Shown here piece after piece: positions 54,794 to 62,221 of a stretch of 64,000 nucleotides of DNA (position 1 is the first letter of the stretch; each line of letters opens with the position of its first letter). This stretch comes from a virus: IMG/VR virus record IMGVR_UViG_3300026488_000024, positions 16,040 to 80,039 of that record; one strand, written 5' to 3'. The translations under genes and the position numbers were made by a program. The notes beneath the pieces were generated by a model. The model saw nothing but the letters and a program-made list of their open reading frames with translations. It searched no databases and had not been told where the DNA came from.

Positions 54794-55513
54794 TTTGTAT
54801 TTAACAAGCTCATCTTTTACAATTATTTTTGATGTAGTTTTTAAGATTTTCATTAATTTCTTTTTGAGACATTCTTCGTCAACTGGTACATTCCAATTTC
54901 TCCACTCATTTACAAATTTTACACTACATACTGGGAGACCCATTTCAAAAACTATTTCTCTTCTTCCAAGTAAAATTGCACTAAAAGAATTACCCTCGCG
55001 TTTTGGATCAAGCATTTCTTCAATGTATATAGAAATTACATTTTCAAAAGTTTCTGGTTTTATCATTTTAACTGCATTTCTTTGCATTGAATTTCTAGCA
55101 TTAAGAGTTTTTGCAAGGATATGTGCAAAAATCATTGGATTTACTGCAAAGAGAAAGTTTGGAATGCAATAAAGTTTTGCGTATCCTAAATCTGCTTCAA
55201 AGTTTGATGAAATTAGTTTAAAGAGTTTGTTGTGGAATTTGAAAGTAAATTCTTTGTCATCAATTATTCTAGATTTGGTTGCAAGATCCATTGTTAAAAG
55301 TAATGCATCATTATATTCCACACGTACTCTATTTGTATCGCGATAGTATTTGTAAGTTATAGAGTCAACATGTTCTCTATAAAAATTACCTTTGAAATTA
55401 GTATTTAAAGCAGATTCAATAAATTCTCCAAGTTGCCAGAGAATTTGTACGAGACGTGTAATATGGATTACAAAGAATTCTGAAGTGAGTAAGAGATACT
55501 TAATTCTAACCAT
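54782..55513 (-). CDS. Unrecognised protein, possible paralogous set
   Basis: This 243-residue protein has an N-terminal helix, a beta hairpin (YYRDTNRVRVEYNDALLLTM), a central helical part with FLFAVNPMIFAHILAKTL, and a beta-rich segment (SFSAILLGRREIVFEM) before a basic C-terminal helix. The order parallels the 51,194 and 53,775 proteins. TAGGAGG lies eight bases before the ATG. Confidence 0.55.
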   Translation of the reverse strand: MVRIKYLLLTSEFFVIHITRLVQILWQLGEFIESALNTNFKGNFYREHVDSITYKYYRDTNRVRVEYNDALLLTMDLATKSRIIDDKEFTFKFHNKLFKLISSNFEADLGYAKLYCIPNFLFAVNPMIFAHILAKTLNARNSMQRNAVKMIKPETFENVISIYIEEMLDPKREGNSFSAILLGRREIVFEMGLPVCSVKFVNEWRNWNVPVDEECLKKKLMKILKTTSKIIVKDELVKYKEGR

Positions 55514-55534
55514 TTTCAGCTACCTCCTAGTTTT

Positions 55535-56152
55535 TTATTTTTTAACTATAATTTTTGAATTGCTTTCAGAGATATGCATGAGAGCATCTTCAATTCCTTC
55601 TAAAATTCTCTCGCTGTAGATTTTTGAGTATTTTGCAACTGTTTCTATGAAAACTGGAATAAGTTTTGTAATTCCTTTGAAATCTAGCAGAAACTCAGAA
55701 AAGTCTTCACATTCATTGCATTTGTGTTTATTTTTACAAATATCGCAAATGGTTGCATAATTTAAACTTGCAGCGCAAAGATTATATAAATATGCGGTAT
55801 ACAAACAATAGGGCATATTGAGAATTTTTGCAAATTCAAGTTTATCGTCTTTTAAAAATGCATTGATAAGTTTATCTGCGTTTGAAATCATTTTTGTAAA
55901 TATTTCGTCAAGACATGGATATAAAATGTAGAATCTGGAGTTTGCAAGAGAAACAATGCTGTAAAACTCCATAAAGTTTAAATCAAGTTTTCCAAGGATA
56001 ATATTGTCCTCGATATAGTATACGGATTTCCATTTATAATTTTGAATGCTTTTAGTTTCAGGATCGTAAATCACTTCCTTGATTTTTGGATGATAGGAAG
56101 TTGGTAAATCCTGACATAGAGTTTCTGAGATTTCAACAGTTAATTTCCGCAT
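55535..56152 (-). CDS. Unrecognised protein with Cys4 zinc-binding motif
   Basis: This is a 205-residue protein. TICDICKNKHKCNECEDF holds Cys-x2-Cys-x5-Cys-x2-Cys, a likely structural zinc site, near residues 135-150. Helices dominate around it. Metal knuckles of this kind often bind nucleic acid or protein partners; no family is recognised. AAGGAGG precedes the ATG. Confidence 0.55.
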   Translation of the reverse strand: MRKLTVEISETLCQDLPTSYHPKIKEVIYDPETKSIQNYKWKSVYYIEDNIILGKLDLNFMEFYSIVSLANSRFYILYPCLDEIFTKMISNADKLINAFLKDDKLEFAKILNMPYCLYTAYLYNLCAASLNYATICDICKNKHKCNECEDFSEFLLDFKGITKLIPVFIETVAKYSKIYSERILEGIEDALMHISESNSKIIVKK

Positions 56153-56179
56153 TCTTTCTTACCTCCTTGTAAAAAATGC

Positions 56180-56401
56180 TTAGATATTTGGAAGATAATC
56201 TATAATTTCGCATTGTCCATATTTTGCAAGAAATTCCTCTTGACTAATTTCCTTTTCCAAATCTAAGTCTACAAGTGGCGCAACGAAAAATCTATAATTG
56301 TCTCCTTCTTTGATAATTCTTACTCTACATGGTGGATCTGATTCTAAAACAAGTACACATGTTTTCAATGCATTTAGAGTAAGCAGTTCAATGATATTCA
56401 T
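56180..56401 (-). CDS. Small unrecognised protein
   Basis: This is a 73-residue protein of alpha/beta type (CRVRIIKEGDNYRFFVAPLV). AAGGAGG lies 14 bases before the ATG, a little far. The function is unknown. Confidence 0.55.
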   Translation of the reverse strand: MNIIELLTLNALKTCVLVLESDPPCRVRIIKEGDNYRFFVAPLVDLDLEKEISQEEFLAKYGQCEIIDYLPNI

Positions 56402-56432
56402 TTTTTCGGTATTATCCTCCTTCTTATTTTTT

Positions 56433-56957
56433 TTACTCTAGATGTGAAATATCATGTACACATTGTAAACAGATTTTACAAAACTTTTTGTTATCTTGAA
56501 GCATTTTGATTTTATTGATGATTTCCTTTGGATTTGTATTTTCTTGAAGCACTGTAAAAACATTGTGTATTTCTTTTAAAGCATCTAGACTTTCTATACA
56601 TTTACCTAGTTTGTCAAATACTTCATCTAGATTGTATTTTTGCAGTATTAACTTGTAATGACTTATAAGTCTTTGTGGATTCGTTTTATATAGAATTGGT
56701 ACTACTATTACCATATAGTATATGTATTGTAACTTGCTTTTACTAGAATATCCATAGCTTAGAGCATGGAAAATTCTGCGTGTAAATTCTGAAACATTTG
56801 CAGGTAAAATCAAATTGAGCTTATATGCATATTTTTCATTGCGTATGATTAAGAAGTTTTTGTAGACGTCAATAAAAGGATAATCATCTGGTAGACAATC
56901 TAAAAAATAAATCTTGAGTTCCTTGAGTAAATCTTTAACGTCCTTGCAGTAAATCAT
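56433..56957 (-). CDS. Unrecognised helical protein with C-terminal Cys cluster
   Basis: This 174-residue protein is helical and ends in KKFCKICLQCVHDISHLE, where Cys-x2-Cys-x2-Cys and two His could bind a metal. It follows a 145-base spacer with a perfect palindrome, so it is probably the first gene of a regulated operon. AGGAGG lies nine bases before the ATG. Confidence 0.55.
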   Translation of the reverse strand: MIYCKDVKDLLKELKIYFLDCLPDDYPFIDVYKNFLIIRNEKYAYKLNLILPANVSEFTRRIFHALSYGYSSKSKLQYIYYMVIVVPILYKTNPQRLISHYKLILQKYNLDEVFDKLGKCIESLDALKEIHNVFTVLQENTNPKEIINKIKMLQDNKKFCKICLQCVHDISHLE

Positions 56958-57031
56958 AGAGTTTTCCTCCTATAAAAATTGCTTGACTTTTAAAGCATCA
57001 TGATGTAAAATTTTACTAAGCAGATTTTTCT

Positions 57032-57049
57032 TGTGGAGACGTCTCCACA
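57032..57049. promoter_or_regulatory. Perfect 18-base palindrome, possible operator
   Basis: TGTGGAGACGTCTCCACA lies in the spacer between a terminator and the gene starting at 56,957. A perfect palindrome without loop or T-run suggests a dimeric repressor site rather than a terminator. Confidence 0.5.
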
Positions 57050-57072
57050 CCTGGAACTTGCAAAAAAGAAAT

Positions 57073-57097
57073 TGCGGGGATCATAAGGATCCCCGCA
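57073..57097 (-). terminator. Strong terminator
   Basis: TGCGGGGATC / GATCCCCGCA is followed on the - strand by ATTTCTTTTTT. It ends the short transcript of the gene at 57,103. Confidence 0.9.
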
Positions 57098-57102
57098 CCA
57101 AT

Positions 57103-57417
57103 TTATTCTAAAAACAATGGTTGCAATATTTCCTCCCCATTTTCTTTTAACAATGTCTCAATTTTTCGTCTGGAATCTCTAATCCATAGAATCATTGCAC
57201 ATGTATCTCTCTTTATCAAAATTGAATACTCATTTTTATGGTGTCTTCTTATTTTTCCAAGTACCTCATTGATTCTTAATCTAAATGTTGCATGATCGGA
57301 TGTCTTTTGTATTAAGAAACAATGTACTACTCCTGCTCTTGACATGTATCGTCTGTAGTCGTCAGATGCATTGATGAGAGCATTTAAAAACTTATCGTGA
57401 GAAATAGCTGTCACCAT
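57103..57417 (-). CDS. Small basic protein in a single-gene transcript
   Basis: This 104-residue helical protein has many Arg, Lys and His (VLGKIRRHHKNEYSILIKRD). It has its own late-like promoter 50 bases upstream and its own terminator. AAAGGAGG precedes the ATG. Composition fits a nucleic-acid-binding protein, but no motif is recognised. Confidence 0.65.
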   Translation of the reverse strand: MVTAISHDKFLNALINASDDYRRYMSRAGVVHCFLIQKTSDHATFRLRINEVLGKIRRHHKNEYSILIKRDTCAMILWIRDSRRKIETLLKENGEEILQPLFLE

Positions 57418-57466
57418 TTTTAACTTACCTCCTTTAAGATTTTTCCTTTGAGAAATTTTGGAAAAT

Positions 57467-57474
57467 TATTTATA
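57467..57474 (-). promoter_or_regulatory. Late-promoter-like element, class A (TATAAATA)
   Basis: The - strand reads GTATAAATAATTTTCCAAAA, identical to the T4 late promoter core TATAAATA, 50 bases before the gene starting at 57,417. The same extended sequence occurs at 62,633. Confidence 0.75.
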
Positions 57475-57519
57475 CAGGAAAAGAAATCTAAAAAAATGCA
57501 ATAGGAAAAGCTTTTAACG

Positions 57520-58131
57520 CTACACTAAATACAAATGTCTGGAGACTTTCTCATAGAGCTGCAGGAATTCATCATTGCGATTCCTGTAAAACTGACAAAG
57601 TTTCTCTACTTCTTGTTGCAAGCTATCGTCAAGACTATAATTGAATGCTAGATTTCCTGAAATCAAAACTGTATAGCTATTGTAAGTACGTAATTGATTG
57701 TACAATGCGTAATTCTCAAAATAATGAAACAATTGCTCTAAAAGATATGCATGAAACAAGGAGTGTTTAGCAATTTGAGGAATTACGAAATGATAGAAGT
57801 CTGTAATTACAATTGGTTGAGCTTTAAGAAATACTTCCAAAAGTGTATTATTGTTGAAACGAGTGTGCAAAATGTTACTAAGTGCAACAAATTGTTTGTA
57901 CTTTTCTAGTTTGTTGCAGACATCTGGATACTGAATGTAATCGATATGTTTGACTTTTTCTCTTTCGTGATTGTAGAATGAAATGTTTAAGACATCAAAG
58001 AGTTTTAATTTTGCAAAACGAAATAGTCTTTTCATAGTTGTCCTAGGAACCTCCTCCATTATTGATTTAAACTGATGCAATTCTGACTTAAACAAAACGT
58101 TTTGCAAATACAGAAGAGATTGATTGTTCAT
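57520..58131 (-). CDS. Unrecognised helical protein with uncertain start
   Basis: This protein has about 203 residues and is helical and aromatic (ALYNQLRTYNSYTVLISGNL). Several starts are possible: ATG at 58,131 (no ribosome binding site, but the N-terminal text looks coding), ATG at 58,059, or ATG at 58,035 with GGAGGAGG 14 bases upstream. The segment around the last two is one copy of a 19-base repeat whose other copy lies at 58,575. It is the last - strand gene before a 0.5-kb intergenic region. Confidence 0.55.
   Translation of the reverse strand: MNNQSLLYLQNVLFKSELHQFKSIMEEVPRTTMKRLFRFAKLKLFDVLNISFYNHEREKVKHIDYIQYPDVCNKLEKYKQFVALSNILHTRFNNNTLLEVFLKAQPIVITDFYHFVIPQIAKHSLFHAYLLEQLFHYFENYALYNQLRTYNSYTVLISGNLAFNYSLDDSLQQEVEKLCQFYRNRNDEFLQLYEKVSRHLYLV
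58039..58057. repeat. 19-base direct repeat, copy 1
   Basis: TGTCCTAGGAACCTCCTCC occurs here inside the 5' part of a gene and again at 58,575-58,593 in the same orientation. On the - strand it contains GGAGGAGG, and it includes the palindrome TCCTAGGA. Looser similarity continues past it on the - strand side (GGACA, then AAAAGA). Confidence 0.8.
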
Positions 58132-58303
58132 TACGTTTTGATGCAATCTGTATAACTAATTCTTAAGTAGAGTATAGAGAATTTTGTACATCTAATTTGT
58201 CTTTTCTAAATGATGTATAAAGATTGATTAAACGTTTTATTTGTTTTACTAGAAGATTAACTAAATGTTTTCTTATAAATCGATTAATCAGAAGATAAAC
58301 AAA

Positions 58304-58333
58304 TTTAATCGTTTAATCGTTTAATCGATTAAA
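58304..58333. repeat. Three tandem TTTAATCG units ending in a palindrome
   Basis: TTTAATCG is repeated three times without a spacer (58,304, 58,312, 58,320). The last unit forms the palindrome TTTAATCGATTAAA. Related words (CGATTAATC, AAACGATTAAT) lie on either side. The arrangement resembles iterons or clustered operator half-sites. Confidence 0.75.
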
Positions 58334-58574
58334 TTGCTTTATATCGATATATCTGATTATAACCAGATAATATCAGATTTTCATCAAATTAAACATAAAT
58401 AAACGATTAATAAGTAATCAAAATATAATTAAAATGCTCCCCCTTCAATAAATATTTAAGACAGTTTCCAGAGGACAACTTTTTTTTTCTTCACAGATAC
58501 AAAAGGACTTCTCGTATGTTTGCAATTACATGATGAATATCTGATTTTGCATCTGTCTAAATCTTTTATGAATG

Positions 58575-58593
58575 TGTCCTAGGAACCTCCTCC
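58575..58593. repeat. 19-base direct repeat, copy 2
   Basis: Second copy of TGTCCTAGGAACCTCCTCC, 536 bases from the first. No gene start follows on the - strand here. Confidence 0.8.
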
Positions 58594-58690
58594 TTCAGTC
58601 TACAGTAGTTGCAATTTTTTGGATTTTCTTGTACTCTCTTTTCTTTTGGAATTCTGCAAAAAAAGTAAAAAAAGTGAGGCTACCAAAGAA

Positions 58691-59260
58691 ATGCTAGTTT
58701 ATCCAGACACTCAAGAAAATTTGCATCCAAATGACATAAAGGATTATCTTGACATTTTGATTAAGCTTCCAAGTGAGTTTGTGTTTAAGTTGTTTCTTGG
58801 ATTCAACTATCCTTTTGGAGTTGATGAGTATGTCAATGCATTACGTAATGAATTTAGATTTCGTCAAGTAAAAATGATAATTGCTGCACTCATCATATAT
58901 GCTTTATCGCTACTTGCAAGTATTCAGTTTCCATCAACTGGAATAAATATCGTCCTTCTTCTTGTTGTAGTTTCCTTATTTGTAAAGTCAATTCTTGATG
59001 TACTTAAGTTTTCAAAATTTGAACAGGAACTCAATTACTTTAAAAGTGAAATACGTAAACTTAAAGAGCAAATTGAGTACTCAGAGGTTACGAGAATTAC
59101 AATTGATGGTAAAGTTGTAGGCTATGCATTTATCATCAAGGAAAAAGATAAAAGTCCAATTGTATTTGTTTACGTTTTGGATAAACATTTTGAGGATGTT
59201 ATCAAAGAGCAGCTAAAGAAGCTTTATCCAAATGCTCACATTTTCAAAATTTCAAAGTAA
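58691..59260 (+). CDS. Membrane protein, lone + strand gene
   Basis: The protein has about 189 residues. Two adjacent membrane spans (MIIAALIIYALSLLASIQF and INIVLLLVVVSLFVKSIL, about residues 60-105) are followed by a helix and a small C-terminal alpha/beta domain (VTRITIDGKVVGYAFIIKEK) that should face the cytoplasm. The ATG at 58,691 is chosen with a weak GAGG upstream; the frame is open back to TTG at 58,619. It is the only + strand gene after 39.3 kb and is read away from the AT-rich region. It could be an early membrane protein, for example in exclusion or lysis control. Confidence 0.6.
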   Translation: MLVYPDTQENLHPNDIKDYLDILIKLPSEFVFKLFLGFNYPFGVDEYVNALRNEFRFRQVKMIIAALIIYALSLLASIQFPSTGINIVLLLVVVSLFVKSILDVLKFSKFEQELNYFKSEIRKLKEQIEYSEVTRITIDGKVVGYAFIIKEKDKSPIVFVYVLDKHFEDVIKEQLKKLYPNAHIFKISK

Positions 59261-59289
59261 CTTTTTGTTGAACTACGAAAAAAAAGAAA

Positions 59290-59320
59290 GAGGGCTGGGA
59301 AAACTAAAATCCCAGCCCTC
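59290..59320. terminator. Bidirectional terminator
   Basis: GAGGGCTGGG / CCCAGCCCTC is followed on the + strand by TATTTTGT and on the - strand by TTTCTTTTTTTT. It lies between convergent genes. Confidence 0.85.
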
Positions 59321-59368
59321 TATTTTGTCTTGTAAAGTCTTTTATTTTCTTGCAAGGAAATTTGTATA

Positions 59369-59434
59369 TCATGTCGATAGAAAAGCAGTTCCATTTCCTA
59401 GTTGTCTTACAATGATGTCTTTTTCAGTTAGCAT
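59369..59434 (-). CDS. Candidate 21-residue peptide gene
   Basis: The peptide opens MLTEKDIIVRQLGNGT. AAAAGGAGG lies 12 bases before the ATG, directly after the dCMP deaminase gene, and a terminator follows its stop. There is no hydrophobic segment. The clear ribosome binding site is the main support. Confidence 0.45.
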   Translation of the reverse strand: MLTEKDIIVRQLGNGTAFLST

Positions 59435-59452
59435 TTTTCTACATACCTCCTT

Positions 59453-60145
59453 TTAGTTTTCCTCATCTAAAAGCGTCTTGTAATCAAAAACTTGAACTTT
59501 GTTAAGTTTAAAAAGTTCTAGTGAATCTTCATTCCACTTTTTATCCTTGTAATACTGTATATAGAATACGCGTTTGATTCCACTTGCAATAATTGCTTTT
59601 GCACAATCAATGCAAGGGAGATGAGTTACAAATATATCTGCCCCTTCTATTGGAATTCCGTATTTTACACATTGAGTTATTGCGTTAATTTCTGCATGTA
59701 TTTCGTATTTATTATGTATGAAATTCCAACGTGCAATAAGTTCATTAGGTGAATACATTTCATAGCTGTCAATGTCTTTTTCAATGTATGTATAGAGAGT
59801 CTTAAAAATTCTTTGCAAATGCTCCAAAGGGTATTTATAAAGCAGCGTTTCAATAATTGAAATATCCTTACTGTAGTTTGAAAAGACATTTGCATCAAAC
59901 GTATACATAAAGTTTTTTAGAGTTTTAAGAATTTCATCTTTTGGAATATTTGCATGCAGAAATTCTAGAAATTTTGTAAGCTCTAAACATTCAATCATAT
60001 TGCTTGGAGTACCGTTGTATCCAGTTGCAAGTATTCGTCTGTCTTTTACAATAATTGCTCCAACTTGTTTTTTATAGCATGTGGATAAAAGTGAAACTTC
60101 CCGTACAAGCTTTAAAAAGTACTTTAAAAACTTACGGGAATACAT
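59453..60145 (-). CDS. dCMP deaminase with a long insertion
   Basis: This 230-residue enzyme converts dCMP to dUMP. CYKKQVGAIIVKDRRILATG followed by YNGTPSNMIEC is the family's N-terminal core; H150-A-E152 supplies a zinc ligand and the catalytic Glu, and LPC178IDC181AKAI supplies the other two zinc ligands. Between the two halves there are about 95 residues of helices (54-146), where T4 Cd has a shorter zinc-binding loop; the protein is about 40 residues longer than usual. With the dUTPase it feeds dUMP to thymidylate synthesis. Confidence 0.85.
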   Translation of the reverse strand: MYSRKFLKYFLKLVREVSLLSTCYKKQVGAIIVKDRRILATGYNGTPSNMIECLELTKFLEFLHANIPKDEILKTLKNFMYTFDANVFSNYSKDISIIETLLYKYPLEHLQRIFKTLYTYIEKDIDSYEMYSPNELIARWNFIHNKYEIHAEINAITQCVKYGIPIEGADIFVTHLPCIDCAKAIIASGIKRVFYIQYYKDKKWNEDSLELFKLNKVQVFDYKTLLDEEN

Positions 60146-60163
60146 TTAAGATTTTTACCTCCT

Positions 60164-60337
60164 TTAGAAAAATAACTCAAATATTGGCTCAAATTTGCGA
60201 GCCTTATAGCTATTTCCTTTTCTACCACGTAAAATTATTGGTGGGTATTCCCACATGTAATGCTCTTTGTAGAGTTTTTCATTTTCTAAAATTTCAGCAA
60301 GTGGATCGTAGTTTGATCTTTTGTACATTTTTTTCAT
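60164..60337 (-). CDS. Small basic protein (57 residues)
   Basis: The protein begins MKKMYKRSNYDPLAEILEN and is Lys/Arg/Tyr-rich (LRGRKGNSYKARKFEPIFE). GGAGG lies eight bases before the ATG. It lies between the dCMP deaminase and the gene at 60,361, which it follows after a 23-base gap. The function is unknown. Confidence 0.65.
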   Translation of the reverse strand: MKKMYKRSNYDPLAEILENEKLYKEHYMWEYPPIILRGRKGNSYKARKFEPIFELFF

Positions 60338-60360
60338 CTTTTTAGCCTCCTTATTTTTTT

Positions 60361-60978
60361 TTATCGAGTGTACGTAAGTAAAATTTTCGGTTTTAATGTT
60401 TTCAGAAATGTTTCAACACGTTCAATTTCATTTTTATCTTTTCCAACTACTTGTATGTCAAATTTTTCCCTATTGCAATAGTAAATTTCGGTTATATTTT
60501 TTAGGTTGATTAACTCCTTGTACACTTTTAAGACTGTAAACAAATCTTCATCATGCGGATAAATATGTAGGTAAAAACGTTTGGTATTACTTGGTTGAAT
60601 TGGATTTGTTTTAACTATGTTATACATTTCATTTAGAATTTCAATTTGAAATTCAAGTTCGGATTTAGTGCAGTAATCGTAAATAAAGTACTTTTCTTGA
60701 AGTTCAACAATTACTGCAGGAGTTATTACGTCAAAATCTAAACGTACAAGTTTATTTGGTTGCAATGCAATATAGTCAAGTCTATATTTTTGAAACAGCG
60801 GAATAAGTTTTTCAAATATAGCAGGCGGAATTACATAAGTTTGATTGTAAGGTTTTGTAAGTTTATTTCCTTTGTAGCGTCTTCTTAAAAGTTTTTCAAA
60901 TTCGTCAATGTCATCTTTTAAAGCTTTGTACATAGAAACTACATTTGGAATCTCTTCAAATGGAATTCTTAATTCCAT
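60361..60978 (-). CDS. Unrecognised alpha/beta protein
   Basis: This 205-residue protein has an N-terminal helical part, then alternating strands and helices (LVRLDFDVITPAVIVELQ; FYLHIYPHDEDLFTVLKVYK; FDIQVVGKDKNEIERVETFL) that could be two or three small ferredoxin-like units. AAAGGAGG precedes the ATG. Confidence 0.6.
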   Translation of the reverse strand: MELRIPFEEIPNVVSMYKALKDDIDEFEKLLRRRYKGNKLTKPYNQTYVIPPAIFEKLIPLFQKYRLDYIALQPNKLVRLDFDVITPAVIVELQEKYFIYDYCTKSELEFQIEILNEMYNIVKTNPIQPSNTKRFYLHIYPHDEDLFTVLKVYKELINLKNITEIYYCNREKFDIQVVGKDKNEIERVETFLKTLKPKILLTYTR

Positions 60979-61023
60979 TTCTACAACCTCCTTTCTTTTA
61001 GATTTCTATGAAAAAAAAGAAAA

Positions 61024-61055
61024 GGTGGGGTAGAAAACAAGAAACCTACCCCACC
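61024..61055 (-). terminator. Terminator
   Basis: GGTGGGGTAG / CTACCCCACC is followed on the - strand by TTTTCTTTTTTTT. It follows the 39-residue gene. Confidence 0.85.
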
Positions 61056-61061
61056 CTATGC

Positions 61062-61181
61062 TTAACATTTTAACATTTGGGTTACAGGTGCAATGGGAGA
61101 TTTTATTTTAGCATCAATTACATGTCTTTTACTTCTAGAATTTTTGCGCAGAATCAAATAAGAATTACTTTGATTTTTCAT
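61062..61181 (-). CDS. Candidate 39-residue basic peptide gene
   Basis: The peptide begins MKNQSNSYLILRKNSRSK and is strongly basic. Its ATG overlaps the end of the preceding gene in another frame, and the terminator follows six bases after its stop. There is no clear ribosome binding site, so coupling would be needed. Confidence 0.45.
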   Translation of the reverse strand: MKNQSNSYLILRKNSRSKRHVIDAKIKSPIAPVTQMLKC

Positions 61182-61815
61182 TGCATGGAAACTTGATATT
61201 ACAAATATCCTTTAGATGAATGAATTTACCAAAAGATTCATCTAGTTTTAAAGTTGAGCGGCGTCTTTTATTTTGTATTGAGTTGTAGGCATTACAAATT
61301 GCAAGATAAATTATATTGTCATCTATGATATCCTGATGGTGATTGCATAAACTTTTTTCGAGGATTGTAATGAGAGTTTCATTTTTGTATTTTTGCACAA
61401 GGATTTTAAATTTACAACCACATGAAAATTTAAGTGTATAAGTTTTTGAAGACTTACCAACCACTAATTTTCCTTCATCTTCTTTATTTGATGGCTCAAT
61501 CCACTCCCACAAATTGCTCCCAACTTTCTTTGCATCTATTGCTTTAAGAAGTTTTTCAACTTTGTCCTTAACTTCTAGAAATTGATTTGCATTTACGCAT
61601 CTCTTTGAATATGTAATGCTTAAGAAATATATAGTGTAGTATGCAAATTTATAGGAACCAAGAGTAATTTTACACTCCTGATTATTATCAAAGTAAAATT
61701 CATTTATTTCTTTTTCAACTGTAACTCCAGGAAGAAAATCGTGATCAACTTCGTTATAGGAATTTCTACATGCAGTATTTAAGAGTTCTACAAGTTGTAA
61801 GTATGCATTGTTCAT
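61165..61815 (-). CDS. Unrecognised protein
   Basis: This 216-residue alpha/beta protein has several strands, a small Cys-containing segment (LKFSCGCKFKILVQKY) and a basic stretch NKRRRSTLKL. AAGGAGG precedes the ATG. The function is unknown. Confidence 0.6.
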   Translation of the reverse strand: MNNAYLQLVELLNTACRNSYNEVDHDFLPGVTVEKEINEFYFDNNQECKITLGSYKFAYYTIYFLSITYSKRCVNANQFLEVKDKVEKLLKAIDAKKVGSNLWEWIEPSNKEDEGKLVVGKSSKTYTLKFSCGCKFKILVQKYKNETLITILEKSLCNHHQDIIDDNIIYLAICNAYNSIQNKRRRSTLKLDESFGKFIHLKDICNIKFPCNEKSK

Positions 61816-61845
61816 TTTCTAATACCTCCTTCCTTTTTATTTTTT

Positions 61846-62199
61846 TTACACTGAGTAATCAATATCTATGATTTCTGCATCAACTAAAGCTTTTATGTAA
61901 TCGCGTTTTCCTTTGAAATACCTAATCCAACTTTCCTTTTCTTTGTCTGATTCATCTTTGAAAGTTTTATTTACGTACTTCTCAATTTCTTCGTCAGTAA
62001 TTGATGCAAGTTCTTGGAGAAACTCAAGTGGATCCTCTACAAAATCCCTCCAGTAGGATAAATCTTTTATCCACGCAAGATTACTCCAATTATACGAATC
62101 TCTAAAGTAGTAGTAGTTTTCATGCTTTTCAACAAATTCTTTTGCAGACTCTGGAAACTCAGGATCATACTCTGTAAAGATATAAATATCCGCTCCCAT
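61846..62199 (-). CDS. 'MGADI' family uncharacterised protein
   Basis: This is a 117-residue protein. MGADIYIFTEYDP at the N terminus, with YYFRDSYNWSNLAWIKDLSY, matches a recurrent uncharacterised family in phages and bacteria (MGADI start, 'Y-FRDSYN-SN-LW-L-SYW'). The C-terminal half is charged and helical. The function is unknown. AAGGAGG precedes the ATG. Confidence 0.6.
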   Translation of the reverse strand: MGADIYIFTEYDPEFPESAKEFVEKHENYYYFRDSYNWSNLAWIKDLSYWRDFVEDPLEFLQELASITDEEIEKYVNKTFKDESDKEKESWIRYFKGKRDYIKALVDAEIIDIDYSV

Positions 62200-62221
62200 C
62201 TTTAACCTACCTCCTTCTTTT

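Larger units (their letters stand above)
58147..58618. other. AT-rich intergenic region, possible origin or divergent control region
   Basis: About 470 bases lie between a - strand gene and the only + strand gene of this half, with no credible reading frame. The sequence is extremely AT-rich, with repeated TTAATC/GATTAA words, three tandem TTTAATCG units, the near-palindrome from ATCTGATTAT to ATAATATCAGAT at about 58,352-58,380, and TATCGATATA. It also contains the second 19-base repeat. A replication origin or a divergent promoter region with operators is likely. Confidence 0.5.

Noticed and set aside
58147-58618. CRISPR array or guide-RNA locus
   Set aside because: The TTTAATCG units are directly adjacent with no spacers, and no longer repeated unit with unique spacers is present.
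59232-59456. Small + strand gene across the bidirectional terminator
   Set aside because: The frame overlaps the end of the membrane protein gene, reads through the terminator and has no ribosome binding site.
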